From Lapidilactobacillus dextrinicus DSM 20335 (lineage in GTDB: Bacteria; Bacillota; Bacilli; Lactobacillales; Lactobacillaceae): DNA of 64,000 nucleotides. The notes beneath the pieces were generated by a model. The model made no database searches, was not told the origin of the DNA, and saw only the letters and a list, made by a program, of their open reading frames with translations. Both the position numbers and the translations under genes were made by a program. Below are positions 16,619 to 26,943 of this stretch, piece after piece. Where the stretch lies: positions 1 through 64,000 of the forward strand of contig NZ_AYYK01000003.1 of the NCBI RefSeq assembly GCF_001436095.1, given 5' to 3'. The number at the start of each line of letters is the position of its first letter. Positions within the stretch are counted from its first letter, which is position 1.

Positions 16619-17323
16619 TTAAATATTAACTAAGCGCACTTGATACATATGATCATATTGCGACAGATCTTCCACAATATCGGTGTAATCAATATTCTTA
16701 GGAACTTCAATGGCGTAAATGTTGGTATATATTTTTTCGCCTTTAACCGTTTCAGCTTTGAAGCTAACACCAGCAACGTGAATTTTTTTCTTTTTGAAAT
16801 AATCAGTGATCACTTTTTTAGTGGCACCTTTATTCGTATACTTAATTTCAATTCGCTTATAAGTATGAACCCGAATTACTTTTTTCAAGAAAATTAGAAC
16901 CAGTAAAACAACCACGGCACTGAAAAAGGCAATCCGGTAATAGCCCATCCCAATTGCTAAGCCTAATCCAGCAGTTGCCCACAAGGAAGCAGCGGTGGTT
17001 AAGCCGGTCACTGCATGACGAGTAATCACAATTGTTCCAGCACCAAGGAAACCAATCCCACTTACAACTTGAGCAATTAAACGCGCTTCATCTGCGCGCA
17101 CTACTCCGGAAAATTGCGGATAGGCTTTAGCAAATGTAATTGCTTGAAAGCCAATCTCTTGTTGAATCATGGCAATGACACAAGCGCCTACACAAACTAA
17201 AATATGAGTCCGAATGCCAGCAGGGTGATTTTTATGTTGACGATCATAACCGATTAAACCAGCAATCAGAACTGCAGCAAATAATCGAATAATAATATCA
17301 AGTGTTGTAACGGTTAATTTCAC
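16619..17323 (-). CDS. MgtC/SapB family membrane protein
   Basis: 234 residues. Four to five N-terminal membrane helices (about 10-145) include the family signature AGLIGYDRQHKNHPAGIRTHILV and SGIGFLGAGTI. A soluble C-terminal domain of about 75 residues (KRIEIKYTNKG onward) is ACT-like, as in many MgtC relatives. MgtC proteins are linked to low-magnesium and acid tolerance and in some species inhibit F-type ATPase; the role here is not shown. The start is GTG at 17323 after AAAGGGGCG. It is a single gene with a strong terminator. The 262 bases upstream (17324-17585) hold the divergent nox promoter. Confidence 0.92.
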   Translation of the reverse strand: MKLTVTTLDIIIRLFAAVLIAGLIGYDRQHKNHPAGIRTHILVCVGACVIAMIQQEIGFQAITFAKAYPQFSGVVRADEARLIAQVVSGIGFLGAGTIVITRHAVTGLTTAASLWATAGLGLAIGMGYYRIAFFSAVVVLLVLIFLKKVIRVHTYKRIEIKYTNKGATKKVITDYFKKKKIHVAGVSFKAETVKGEKIYTNIYAIEVPKNIDYTDIVEDLSQYDHMYQVRLVNI

Positions 17324-17585
17324 GATTAACGCCCCTTTAATTCATTATCACCTTCCACTATACCATTATTTACAGGTGGATGAGTAAGATTACCAATTGC
17401 CTATTTCTTGTTCATAATCAATCAACCAATTTTTAAAATAATGCTTTCAAATTAATTTTTACTTACTTTTTAATAAGCTATTATGATAACAACGGTGTTT
17501 TTCACAAGTTGTCTGCGTTGACTTCCCTTGTGAATCATTTAAAATGAAAGTGGATCCATAGGATAAAAATCGGAGGTCATCACTT

Positions 17586-18926
17586 ATGAAAGTTATTGTT
17601 ATTGGTTGTACTCACGCTGGTACTTTTGCAACACAACAAATTCTAACTGAACACCCAGATTGGGAAGTTACCGTTTATGAACGTAATGATACGCTATCCT
17701 TCTTGTCATGCGGCATTGCTTTATGGATTGGCGATCATGTCTCAGATCCAAATAAAATGTTCTATTCTAATCCTGAAGCTTTAGCCTCATTAGGCGCTAC
17801 AATGAAAATGCAACATGATGTTTTAAAAGTTGATAGTCAGAATAAATCCGTTGAAGTTAAAGACTTACAAACCGGAGAAGTCACGACAGATACTTATGAT
17901 AAATTAGTCGTCACAACTGGTTCAGCACCGGTCATTCCGCCATTAGATGGCATTAACCATCCTAAATTGAAGTTATGTAAAGATTGGGATAATGCTAAAG
18001 CATTAAAAGAATTAGCTCCTGAGATTAAATCAGTTGTCGTTATTGGCGCTGGTTACATCGGTGCCGAGTTAGCTGAACAATATGCAGTTACTGGTAAAGA
18101 AGTTACGTTAATTGATGCCCTACCACGAGTCTTGGCTAAGAACTTTGACAGTGTCATCAGCGATCGGGTTGAACAAGATTATCTTGATCACGGTGTTAAG
18201 TTATCGCTTAACGAAAAAGTGGTTAGCTTTTCAGGTACAGATCAAATTACAGTTACCACCGATAAATCAAGTTATACAGCAGATTTAGCTATCTTAGCAG
18301 TTGGTTTCCGTCCGCATACAGAATTAGTCAAAGATCAAGTTGAGATGCTCCGCAATGGTGCCATCATTACCAACGAGTATATGCAGAGTAGTAATCCTGA
18401 TATTTATGCAGCTGGTGATTCTTCGGTTGTTCATTACAATCCCACAGGTAAAGACGACTATATTCCTTTGGCAACCAATGCTGTACGCCAAGGTATCTTA
18501 GTTGGTAAAAATATTGACCAGCCAACTGAAAAATATATGGGAACGCAAGCTACATCTGCAGTGTGCCTATTTGAAAAGACTTTAGCCGCATCTGGTTTAA
18601 CCGTTGATGGTGCTGAAGCTCGCGGTCTAAAAGTTGACAGTGTCACTCTAGAACAAGATTATCGTCCTGATTTTATGTTGACCACAGAACCAATTTTGAT
18701 GGAATTAACTTGGGATCCTGAAACTCGCGAAATTAAGGGCGGCGCCTTCTACAGCTCATATGACTGCGCGCAATCAGCCAATGTTATTTCCTTAGCTATT
18801 CAAAACAAAATGACCATCGATCAGTTAGCAATGGTTGATATGTTCTTCCAACCTAACTATGATCAACCAATCAACTACGTCAACGCTCTTGCTGGTGCCG
18901 CAGTTGCTAAAGCAAACCAAAAATAA
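17586..18926 (+). CDS. nox: NADH oxidase (water-forming, CoA-disulfide-reductase family)
   Basis: 446 residues. An FAD-binding start VIVIGCTHAGT, redox-active Cys42 in SFLSCGIALWIG, a second nucleotide-binding motif VIGAGYIGAELAE (NADH), and AAGDSSVV near FAD. Cys42 forms the Cys-sulfenic acid that lets these enzymes reduce O2 fully to water, regenerating NAD+ in aerated lactic acid bacteria. Length and motifs fit Nox; a CoA-disulfide or NADH peroxidase activity is the main alternative. The ATG follows GGAGG. A TATGAT -10-like box lies about 80 bases upstream. It is monocistronic, closed by a terminator. Confidence 0.92.
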   Translation: MKVIVIGCTHAGTFATQQILTEHPDWEVTVYERNDTLSFLSCGIALWIGDHVSDPNKMFYSNPEALASLGATMKMQHDVLKVDSQNKSVEVKDLQTGEVTTDTYDKLVVTTGSAPVIPPLDGINHPKLKLCKDWDNAKALKELAPEIKSVVVIGAGYIGAELAEQYAVTGKEVTLIDALPRVLAKNFDSVISDRVEQDYLDHGVKLSLNEKVVSFSGTDQITVTTDKSSYTADLAILAVGFRPHTELVKDQVEMLRNGAIITNEYMQSSNPDIYAAGDSSVVHYNPTGKDDYIPLATNAVRQGILVGKNIDQPTEKYMGTQATSAVCLFEKTLAASGLTVDGAEARGLKVDSVTLEQDYRPDFMLTTEPILMELTWDPETREIKGGAFYSSYDCAQSANVISLAIQNKMTIDQLAMVDMFFQPNYDQPINYVNALAGAAVAKANQK

Positions 18927-18937
18927 GGCAACTCATC

Positions 18938-18973
18938 AAAAAAGCTCACGAGAAAAATCTCGCGAGCTTTTTT
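18938..18973. terminator. bidirectional terminator between nox and the EIIB-like gene
   Basis: AAAAAAGCTC and CGAGA arms pair with TCTCG and GAGCTTTTTT. It sits between convergent genes. Confidence 0.88.
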
Positions 18974-19027
18974 ATTTATGATTGAAAACAAATTATAATC
19001 CATTACCCGGATAACAAAAGACCCCGC

Positions 19028-19975
19028 TTATTTAACCCGCCAAGAAACAAGCCCGAAAAATGCGGTTTTCTTTTTAACTGGCTTAACTTTTTTCTTAAAA
19101 ACTGTCGTTGCTCCTGTGGCTGCTTCAGTTTGAAGTTGAACTAAGCGCATAAAATCAAGTAATGCTTTATTTAGGTTAGCTAATCGCGAGCCTTGCCGAA
19201 CATCTCGATCATCCACCATTAAAACCGGAATATGCGCTGTTGCCATTTTTGAGCGTAACTTTTTTAAAGACACTTCAGGATGTTCACTAACCACAATCAT
19301 GCCGTCAATTCTGCGCTCAATATTAGGCAGTGTTTTTTGATCCAATTGGGCAAAACTTCCAAATAAGAAACGAATTTCGTAATCTACTAATGGACGATAT
19401 TGCAATAAATTGACAATCGTAAAGGTCCGCCGTAACGCGCGAATACCTGACTGAGTTTGCCATTGTTCAAAAACTTGTGTAAATTGGGGATCCTGATGAT
19501 CCGCACCTATCACTAATATTTCAATATCTTTGTCACTACTTTTGCCAGTTGGTAATAAGCTAGAGCGATAAGCGCGTAACCAATCAAGTGATAATAATTC
19601 GCCACGTAGTCGCTCAAAAGCAAGTACACCATCCATCTTACCAAAAATATCATTTGGTAAATCAATTAACATAGTGGGATAGTCAACCATTAAAGCCCTT
19701 TTCTCTTCAGTCCGATAACGAACTTGTGGCGCCACCAAAATAACGTCAAATACTTGACCGAAATCAAAAGCATTATAAAGTTGCAACGCATCAATTGCAC
19801 CGTAAGCAAATAATAAGTCGTTATTGTCTAGCACTGCTTCAGGATCGTGCAAAGCCGTTTGGACATCTGTTACTGTTGCTTTTAAATTAGGATCCGTGGT
19901 ATTAACCGCTGTAACAATTCGCTGACAAAACAAACTAGAACTACCGCCACCTGCACAACCAACAAAAATAAACAT
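19028..19975 (-). CDS. orphan protein with PTS EIIB-like N-terminus and unknown C-terminal domain
   Basis: 315 residues. The first ~105 residues resemble the lactose/cellobiose EIIB fold: a first strand MFIFVGC, a P-loop-like turn CAGGGSSSLFCQ with a Cys where EIIB is phosphorylated, and LFAYGAIDAL and FDVILVAPQVRY as later strands. The following ~200 residues (from about 110) match nothing I can name; they include a basic tail (VFKKKVKPVKKK). There is no EIIC or EIIA nearby, so transport is unlikely and a sensing or regulatory use of the fold is inferred. The ATG at 19975 follows AAGGGAG; an upstream ATG at 19993 overlaps that site. Confidence 0.6.
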   Translation of the reverse strand: MFIFVGCAGGGSSSLFCQRIVTAVNTTDPNLKATVTDVQTALHDPEAVLDNNDLLFAYGAIDALQLYNAFDFGQVFDVILVAPQVRYRTEEKRALMVDYPTMLIDLPNDIFGKMDGVLAFERLRGELLSLDWLRAYRSSLLPTGKSSDKDIEILVIGADHQDPQFTQVFEQWQTQSGIRALRRTFTIVNLLQYRPLVDYEIRFLFGSFAQLDQKTLPNIERRIDGMIVVSEHPEVSLKKLRSKMATAHIPVLMVDDRDVRQGSRLANLNKALLDFMRLVQLQTEAATGATTVFKKKVKPVKKKTAFFGLVSWRVK

Positions 19976-20015
19976 TTTGTCTCCCTTAAGCATTTTAATA
20001 AGTGCATCTTAGCAC

Positions 20016-20086
20016 AAAAAACGTGCTCTAGCCATGTCGCTAGTCAGTTGATTAAACTGATCAGCAAACAAGCTAAAACACGTTTT
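20016..20086 (-). terminator. structured terminator after galT
   Basis: On the minus strand AAAACGTG pairs with CACGTTTT and enclosed hairpins (TCAGTT/AACTGA), then T6. It closes the gal operon 8 bases after the galT stop. Confidence 0.65.
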
Positions 20087-20093
20087 AATTAAA

Positions 20094-21587
20094 TTAAGCT
20101 ATAACTTGTTGAATAAACTTGTCGAAGGCAGCCTGACCGACAGCTGTTCGTTTAAAGACACCTGCGTCTTCAAGTACTCGGGCGAAAATATGACCCACAT
20201 CTTCACGGACAATTTGTTCCACATTATCCGTAGTCAGTTGGCTAGCATATTTTGCTTTTAGTTGATCAGCCCAAGGTTGGTGTATCGCTGCAATTTGATT
20301 AGGTTGATCTAACAAGTATTTACCGACTTCTGTCAACTCATTAAGCAACCGGCCCGGTAGAATGGCCAAGCCCATCACTTCAATCAACCCAATATTTTCC
20401 TTTTTAATATGCTGAACATCTTGATGAGGATGGAAAATACCGTCAGGATAAGCTGTTGACGTTTGGTTGTCTCGTAAAACTAAATCTAATTGATATTCAC
20501 CATCAATTTTATTAGCAATTGGTGTAATTGTATGGTGCGGTGTGCCATCTGCGTCATGGGCAATAATCGATTGTGATTCATCCGAATAATTTTGCCATTG
20601 CGCTAAAATCGTCGTGGCCGCGTTAATGAGTTGCGCCTGATTCGCGCCTGTTAAACGAATAACTGACATTGGCCATTTAACAACGCCCAGTTTAATCTCT
20701 GGGTAAGCAGGCCACTGGAATTCTCGCTCCACTTGTGCCTGATTCATCGGAAAGACATGACGACCACCTTGATAATGTTCATGACTTAGCATTGAACCGC
20801 CAACAATTGGTAAGTCCGCATTGCTGCCAACAAAATAGTGAGGAAACTTGGAAATAATAGCAAATAAATTGCAAAACGTCTGCCGATTAATATGCATCGG
20901 TTCATGAACCGAATCAAGAAAAATACAATGCTCATTGAAATAAGCATACGGCGAATATTGAAAGCCCCAAGTTTGACCATTCAAATTAAATCGAACGATA
21001 CGGTGGTTACTACGAGCGGGATAATTCAGGCGACCACGATAACCTTCATTGGTCATACACAATTGGCAAGCCGGATAACTTAATGGTGCCGCTGTGGCCG
21101 CTGCGGCAATTGCTTTGGGATCTTTTTCAGGTTTAGAAAGGTTGATCGTAATTTCTAAATCACCATATTCAGTCGCCACGGGAAATTTAATATTCTTAGC
21201 AATCTGAGCAGTTTTGACATAATCATTAGCCGTCGACAAGTGATAGAAATATTTAGTAGCCGCTTGAGATGATTCCTGATATAGGTTCCAGAAATGTTGA
21301 TTAACATAACTTGGTGGTGGCGTGATTAAATTCAATAATTGTGCTTCTAAAATTTCTCGAGCAGGTTGATTATCAGCAATAGCTTGATGCTCAACAGCAT
21401 AATCAACTAATTGATTAGCTAATTCAATTGGTTGATTAGTCGCTATACCCACAACTTCGTCAAAATCGTCAGCGCCAATTAAAGTCAAAATTTGATTTTG
21501 CAAATAGACGCGATCTAAATCTTGGAACTGCGAATTATTTTTTAAAATTTCTGTTACAAACGGTGTGACTAAACTTGTCTGACGCAT
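20094..21587 (-). CDS. galT: UDP-glucose--hexose-1-phosphate uridylyltransferase, class II
   Basis: 497 residues, the long class II GalT found in Firmicutes, unlike the ~350-residue E. coli form. Diagnostic stretches are PACQLCMTNEGYRGRLNYPA, WGFQYSPYAYFNEHCI and VGSNADLPIVGGSMLSHEHY. It swaps UMP between UDP-glucose and galactose-1-phosphate, the second step of the Leloir pathway. It is last of galE-galK-galT on the minus strand, 92 bases after galK; a weak AGGAG lies somewhat far (about 12 bases) from the ATG. Cytoplasmic. Expression is probably controlled by the divergent GalR. Confidence 0.95.
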   Translation of the reverse strand: MRQTSLVTPFVTEILKNNSQFQDLDRVYLQNQILTLIGADDFDEVVGIATNQPIELANQLVDYAVEHQAIADNQPAREILEAQLLNLITPPPSYVNQHFWNLYQESSQAATKYFYHLSTANDYVKTAQIAKNIKFPVATEYGDLEITINLSKPEKDPKAIAAAATAAPLSYPACQLCMTNEGYRGRLNYPARSNHRIVRFNLNGQTWGFQYSPYAYFNEHCIFLDSVHEPMHINRQTFCNLFAIISKFPHYFVGSNADLPIVGGSMLSHEHYQGGRHVFPMNQAQVEREFQWPAYPEIKLGVVKWPMSVIRLTGANQAQLINAATTILAQWQNYSDESQSIIAHDADGTPHHTITPIANKIDGEYQLDLVLRDNQTSTAYPDGIFHPHQDVQHIKKENIGLIEVMGLAILPGRLLNELTEVGKYLLDQPNQIAAIHQPWADQLKAKYASQLTTDNVEQIVREDVGHIFARVLEDAGVFKRTAVGQAAFDKFIQQVIA

Positions 21588-21679
21588 GATGTCAACATAC
21601 TCCTAAATTAATTAAAAATGAGAAACAACCTCTTAATTTAAAATAGTGAATCTAAAACGAGTTTAATTTTTTGAATTAA

Positions 21680-22867
21680 TTATTCGATGATCAAATCTTG
21701 ATCAACAATTTTATGTGGACCATCCGCAATCTTAGCTCGGTAAAAACCGGCATCGTAGCCGATTGTCTCACGATAAATTGCACCAACTTTTTCGATAAAA
21801 TCGGGAATATTAGCAGATTTCACAACAGCAATAGCACAACCACCAAAACCGGCTCCAGTCATACGAGCACCTAAGACGCCAGGTTGTTGCCAAGCCGTAT
21901 GAGCAAGTGTATCTAATTCAACGCCCGTCACTTCATAATCATATTCAAGTGAAACATGAGAAGCATTAATTAATCGACCAAACTTCTCTAAATCACCATC
22001 AGTTAACGCCTTAGCAGCGGTAATAGTGCGTTGATTTTCTAAGACAGCATGGCGGGCACGTCTAATTAAGATCTCATCATTAATGGCGTAGCAATATTCA
22101 TCAAAGCTTTCGGCATCTAGGTCACCCAAAGATTTAATTGCCACTACTTTTTGCAAACGTGCTAATGCTTCTTCACATTCTGCACGACGCTCATTATATT
22201 TACTGTCACTTAATGCCCGTGGCTTATTGGTATTCATAATCACAATTTCATAGTCATCTAAGGCAATTGGATAATATTGATAATCCAAAGTATTCGTATC
22301 CAAGAAGATGGCCTGATCTTTCTTACCCATACCAATGGCAAATTGATCCATAATTCCTGAATTGACACCAATGTATTGATTTTCAACTTGTTGACCCAAC
22401 TTAATAAGATCTAATGGTGTTTTACCAAGTTGATAATAAGCATTGATAATAGTACCCGTTAATAATTCGATTGAACTTGATGAGGACAAACCTGATGCGG
22501 CTGGCAGATTACCATAGAAGTAAATATTCAAGCCGTGCTTAAAATCAACACCAGCTGCTTGAAGCAAGAAGAACTCACCCTTAACGAAATTAGTCCAATC
22601 ATCATCTTTATTAAAAGCCAATTGATCTAAATCAATTTCATGAACACCCTGGCTTGCAAAATTTGCAGAATACAAATGTAATTGATGATCTGTGGTCGGA
22701 CTAACAGCAGCATACGTTCCTAAGCTAATTGCCGCTGGAAAAACATGACCGCCATTGTAGTCTGTATGTTCACCAATTAAGTTAATACGGCCAGGTGCGA
22801 AATAATTTGCGTCAACTTTTGCATCAAAAATTTCAGTGAATTGCGTATTAATCTCTGCTAATTGCAT
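21680..22867 (-). CDS. galK: galactokinase
   Basis: 395 residues, normal length for GHMP galactokinase. APGRINLIGEHTDYNGG near the N-terminus binds galactose, GLSSSSSIELLTG is the ATP-binding motif 2, and RMTGAGFGGCAIAV near the C-terminus is motif 3. It phosphorylates alpha-galactose at O1. The ATG at 22867 follows AGGAG and begins 11 bases after galE, so the two are co-transcribed and probably translationally close. Confidence 0.96.
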   Translation of the reverse strand: MQLAEINTQFTEIFDAKVDANYFAPGRINLIGEHTDYNGGHVFPAAISLGTYAAVSPTTDHQLHLYSANFASQGVHEIDLDQLAFNKDDDWTNFVKGEFFLLQAAGVDFKHGLNIYFYGNLPAASGLSSSSSIELLTGTIINAYYQLGKTPLDLIKLGQQVENQYIGVNSGIMDQFAIGMGKKDQAIFLDTNTLDYQYYPIALDDYEIVIMNTNKPRALSDSKYNERRAECEEALARLQKVVAIKSLGDLDAESFDEYCYAINDEILIRRARHAVLENQRTITAAKALTDGDLEKFGRLINASHVSLEYDYEVTGVELDTLAHTAWQQPGVLGARMTGAGFGGCAIAVVKSANIPDFIEKVGAIYRETIGYDAGFYRAKIADGPHKIVDQDLIIE

Positions 22868-22878
22868 ATCTCATTCTC

Positions 22879-23868
22879 CTATTTATCGAAACCGTTAGGA
22901 TGTTGTTCCGTCCAGAGCCAAGCAGTCGCGATAATTTTTTCAATGTCATCGTATTTTGGTTCCCAATGCAAGATTTCACGTGCTTTTTGTGATGAAGCAA
23001 TTAATGTACTAGGATCGCCAGGGCGACGATCAGCAATTTCATAAGGAATTTCTTTTTTAGTAGCTTTGCGAGCTGCTTCAACAATTTCTAAGTTAGAAAA
23101 ACCAGTTGCTGAGCCTAAGTTAAATTGATTAGAATCATGACCAGCTTCAAGATATTGAAGTGCTAAAATATGAGCGTCAGCTAAATCAACGACATGAACA
23201 TAATCACGAACGTTAGTACCATCTTTAGTTGGGTAATCGCCACCAAAAATTTGTAGTTTTTCACGTTTGCCACTAGCAACTTGTAACACAATTGGAATTA
23301 AGTGTGATTCAGGACGGTGATCTTCACCAATTGAACCATCAGCTTTAGCACCTGCAACGTTGAAGTAACGTAAGGCAACCCATTTCAAGCCATGCGCAAC
23401 ATCTTGCCAATGAGCAAACTTCTCCATCGTTAACTTGCTTTCACCATAAGGATTAGTTGGTTCTTGTGGTGTTTTTTCTGTAATTGGAATCTCTTTTGCT
23501 TCGCCGTAAGTAGCTGCTGTTGAAGAGAAGACCAATTGTTTAACATTAAATTTGTTCATAACTTCCAATAATACGATGAAACCATAATCATTGTTGTCAA
23601 AATACTTCAATGGATCTTTCATGGATTCTGCGACTAATGAAAAAGCAGCAAAATGAACAACACCCGTAATATCTTCTTTAGTAAAAACTGATTCTAGAAA
23701 TGCACGATCACGAAGATCACCTTCATAAAATTTAGCCTTTGAATTAACCGATTGACGATGACCTGTTACCAAGTTATCAACGACAGCAACGTCAAAGCCC
23801 TGTTCGATCAAACGATCAGTTGTATGTGAACCAATATAGCCAGCACCGCCGGTTACTAAAATTGTCAT
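22879..23868 (-). CDS. galE: UDP-glucose 4-epimerase
   Basis: 329 residues. An N-terminal Rossmann motif [11 protein letters not shown] binds NAD; the catalytic Ser and Tyr-x3-Lys are in [11 protein letters not shown] and [11 protein letters not shown]. It interconverts UDP-galactose and UDP-glucose. First gene of the gal operon; AGGGAG precedes the ATG. Its promoter and a palindromic operator lie just upstream, shared with the divergent galR. Confidence 0.96.
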   Translation of the reverse strand: MTILVTGGAGYIGSHTTDRLIEQGFDVAVVDNLVTGHRQSVNSKAKFYEGDLRDRAFLESVFTKEDITGVVHFAAFSLVAESMKDPLKYFDNNDYGFIVLLEVMNKFNVKQLVFSSTAATYGEAKEIPITEKTPQEPTNPYGESKLTMEKFAHWQDVAHGLKWVALRYFNVAGAKADGSIGEDHRPESHLIPIVLQVASGKREKLQIFGGDYPTKDGTNVRDYVHVVDLADAHILALQYLEAGHDSNQFNLGSATGFSNLEIVEAARKATKKEIPYEIADRRPGDPSTLIASSQKAREILHWEPKYDDIEKIIATAWLWTEQHPNGFDK

Positions 23869-23893
23869 AGTAAACGCTCCCTTTTAGTAAATT

Positions 23894-23911
23894 ATTTAGT
23901 TTTTACTAAAT
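23894..23911. promoter_or_regulatory. palindromic GalR operator candidate O1
   Basis: ATTTAGT-TTTT-ACTAAAT, an 18-bp inverted repeat just downstream of the predicted galE transcription start. A related half-site pattern (TTTACTAAATAAA, 23995-24007) lies in the spacer of the galR promoter. Confidence 0.6.
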
Positions 23912-23923
23912 ATTATCAACTTA

Positions 23924-23953
23924 GTTATACCACTGATTTGCTTGTTTAGTCAA
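23924..23953 (-). promoter_or_regulatory. galE promoter
   Basis: On the minus strand TTGACT (-35) and TATAAC (-10) are 18 bases apart. Transcription would start near 23917, just before operator O1. Confidence 0.6.
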
Positions 23954-23986
23954 TTGTTTTCAGGTAAAATTCATTTTTGATTCCAT

Positions 23987-24015
23987 TTGAAAAATTTACT
24001 AAATAAATTTATAAT
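23987..24015 (+). promoter_or_regulatory. galR promoter with operator-like spacer
   Basis: TTGAAA and TATAAT separated by exactly 17 bases. The spacer carries TTTACTAAATAAA, similar to the O1 half-site, which suggests autoregulation. Confidence 0.65.
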
Positions 24016-24063
24016 ATAATCTATCTACTGCTCTATAACTACGTTATTCCATGTTGGAGGTAA

Positions 24064-25061
<998 letters not shown>

Positions 25062-25062
<1 letters not shown>

Positions 25063-25100
25063 AAAAGCCCCTAGTTTATTTTTTAAACTGGGGACTTTTT
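25062..25100. terminator. bidirectional terminator between galR and rbsK
   Basis: AAAAAG-CCCC-TAGTTTA pairs with TAAACTGGGGACTTTTT with one or two mismatches, between convergent genes. Confidence 0.85.
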
Positions 25101-25117
25101 GTTCTTCTTAATATTTA

Positions 25118-26035
25118 TTAAATGCTTGCTACTACTTCGGCGCGGGTTGGAATTGAAGGAAAAGCACCAAGTTTTTGAACAGTTAACGCGGAAGCACGAT
25201 TAGCGTAAACAATGGCTGCCTCCAAGTTAGAAAAGTCAGCATGTAATTCAGAAGCTAACGAGCCAATAAAGGTATCCCCTGCAGCGGTTGTATCCACGGC
25301 TGTTACCGTGACTGCAGGAATGATCTTATCAAAACCAGCTCGAGCCATAAAAACGCCGCGGCTACCTAACGTGATAATCACAACTTTAACACCCAGAGCA
25401 AAAAACTTATCTGCAGCAGCTCGCATAGAAGTTTCATTTGTAATCTCAATTCCTGTTAAATTAGCCGCTTCTGTTTCATTAGGAACAATAATATCTGTGA
25501 GTTGTAAAAGCTCTTCAGAGAGTGCTGCAGTGGCTGGTGCAGGGTTCAAAATTGTTATGGTCCGATTAGCTTGAGCGATTTCAAACGCTTGGATAGTGGC
25601 AGCTAGTGGTGTTTCAAATTGGGCCATAACAAAATCAGCTTGGATAATTAATGCTTGATTAGCTTTAACTTGGTCAGCAGAAACATCGGCATTGGCGCCA
25701 GCACTAATGATAATCGAGTTTTGACCAGTAGCCTGTAATAAAATATAAGCTTGCCCAGTGGCACTGCTGTTCATCACTTCGATGGCGTTAGTATTGACTT
25801 GATTGTCGCGTAGTTTGTTCAGCATCATCTGCCCATCTAAATCTTGACCTACCGCCCCAATAAAACTTGTCTGAGCACCAGACCGTGCTGCAGCAACGGC
25901 CTGATTAGCACCTTTTCCTCCTGCTGCAATTGAGAAATCTTGCATGCGAATCGTTTCGCCAGATTGTGGCAACTGATCAATTTGTAAAATCCGGTCGACA
26001 TTGATACTACCTACAATCGTTACTTTGTTCGTCAT
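25118..26035 (-). CDS. rbsK: ribokinase
   Basis: 305 residues of the PfkB family. GSINVDRILQIDQLP and AAGGKGANQAVAAARSGA mark the ribose site, and TAVDTTAAGDTFIGSLA carries the catalytic Asp and anion hole. It makes ribose-5-phosphate from ribose and ATP in the cytoplasm. No ribose transporter or RbsD is adjacent, so the link to ribose uptake is not shown here. It follows rpe and a terminator on the same strand and may have its own promoter in 26036-26135. Confidence 0.93.
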   Translation of the reverse strand: MTNKVTIVGSINVDRILQIDQLPQSGETIRMQDFSIAAGGKGANQAVAAARSGAQTSFIGAVGQDLDGQMMLNKLRDNQVNTNAIEVMNSSATGQAYILLQATGQNSIIISAGANADVSADQVKANQALIIQADFVMAQFETPLAATIQAFEIAQANRTITILNPAPATAALSEELLQLTDIIVPNETEAANLTGIEITNETSMRAAADKFFALGVKVVIITLGSRGVFMARAGFDKIIPAVTVTAVDTTAAGDTFIGSLASELHADFSNLEAAIVYANRASALTVQKLGAFPSIPTRAEVVASI

Positions 26036-26135
26036 TGTTATACCTCATTAAGTTAATTACTTCTATTTTACGCTAAAAATAATAACTTAAAAAGCAACTC
26101 TGATGAAAATTTCCAACTCTAATAGAAATAGACAT

Positions 26136-26173
26136 AAAAATTCGGAACAAGTCATGACTTGTTCCGAATTTTT
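26136..26173. terminator. terminator between rpe and rbsK
   Basis: An almost perfect 38-bp palindrome (AAAAATTCGGAACAAGTC and its complement) with T-runs. It closes rpe 12 bases after its stop. Confidence 0.88.
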
Positions 26174-26184
26174 TTAGTGAATAA

Positions 26185-26832
26185 CTATAATTGTGCTAAT
26201 TTTTCAATTGGTTCAGTAATACCGTTTTTAAAAACATATGATCCGGCAACCAAGACATTAGCGCCAGCAGCAACACATAAACGCCCGGTTTGGTCAGTAA
26301 TACCGCCATCAACTTCAATATCATAATGATAGTGATTGTCACGTCGTAATTGCTCTACTTGAGCAATTTTCGTCGTCATTTTTTCAATAAACTTTTGCCC
26401 ACCAAAACCAGGACTAACAGTCATGACTAAAACTTGATCAACAATTGGCAACAAGTCTTGATAAGCAGCAATGCTTAACGCTGGATCAAAAGCGATACCC
26501 GCCTTTTTACCTAACTTGTGAATTTCTTCAATTAAACGATATGGATGGCGTGTGGTTTCCGGATGAAATGTCAAAAGATCACCACCCGCCTGCGCAACAT
26601 CAAGTACAACTTGTTCGGGATTCTCAACCATAATGTGGCAATCCAAGACTAAATCTGTTTGTGCACGTAACTCTTTGACAAACTTATCCCCAAAGTTAAT
26701 ATTGGGAACATAATGACCATCCATAATATCAACGTGCAAATATTCAGCTGCACTCTTTTCAATTGTGGTAATTTGATTTTTTAAATCAAATAAACTAGCG
26801 CTTAACAGTGATGGTGCTACAATAATCGACAT
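26185..26832 (-). CDS. rpe: ribulose-phosphate 3-epimerase
   Basis: 215 residues, typical TIM-barrel Rpe. VAPSLLSAS, HVDIMDGHYVPNINFG, DCHIMVENP and VMTVSPGFGGQKFI hold the metal-binding His/Asp residues, and EVDGGIT the phosphate site. It converts ribulose-5-phosphate to xylulose-5-phosphate, the substrate of the phosphoketolase encoded just upstream. The ATG follows GAGGTGA. A terminator separates it from xfp, so read-through or a promoter in the short gap is needed. Confidence 0.95.
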   Translation of the reverse strand: MSIIVAPSLLSASLFDLKNQITTIEKSAAEYLHVDIMDGHYVPNINFGDKFVKELRAQTDLVLDCHIMVENPEQVVLDVAQAGGDLLTFHPETTRHPYRLIEEIHKLGKKAGIAFDPALSIAAYQDLLPIVDQVLVMTVSPGFGGQKFIEKMTTKIAQVEQLRRDNHYHYDIEVDGGITDQTGRLCVAAGANVLVAGSYVFKNGITEPIEKLAQL

Positions 26833-26862
26833 CTTGATTCACCTCGTTAATTTACTGACCAT

Positions 26863-26894
26863 AAAAACCCACCAAATCCGCTGAGATTGGTGGG
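26863..26894 (-). terminator. terminator of xfp
   Basis: CCCACCAA and TTGGTGGG arms followed by T5 on the minus strand. Confidence 0.85.
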
Positions 26895-26943
26895 CTAAGT
26901 TTTTACCTACTTAGAATAATAGTGTTTCAACTTAATTAAAGGA

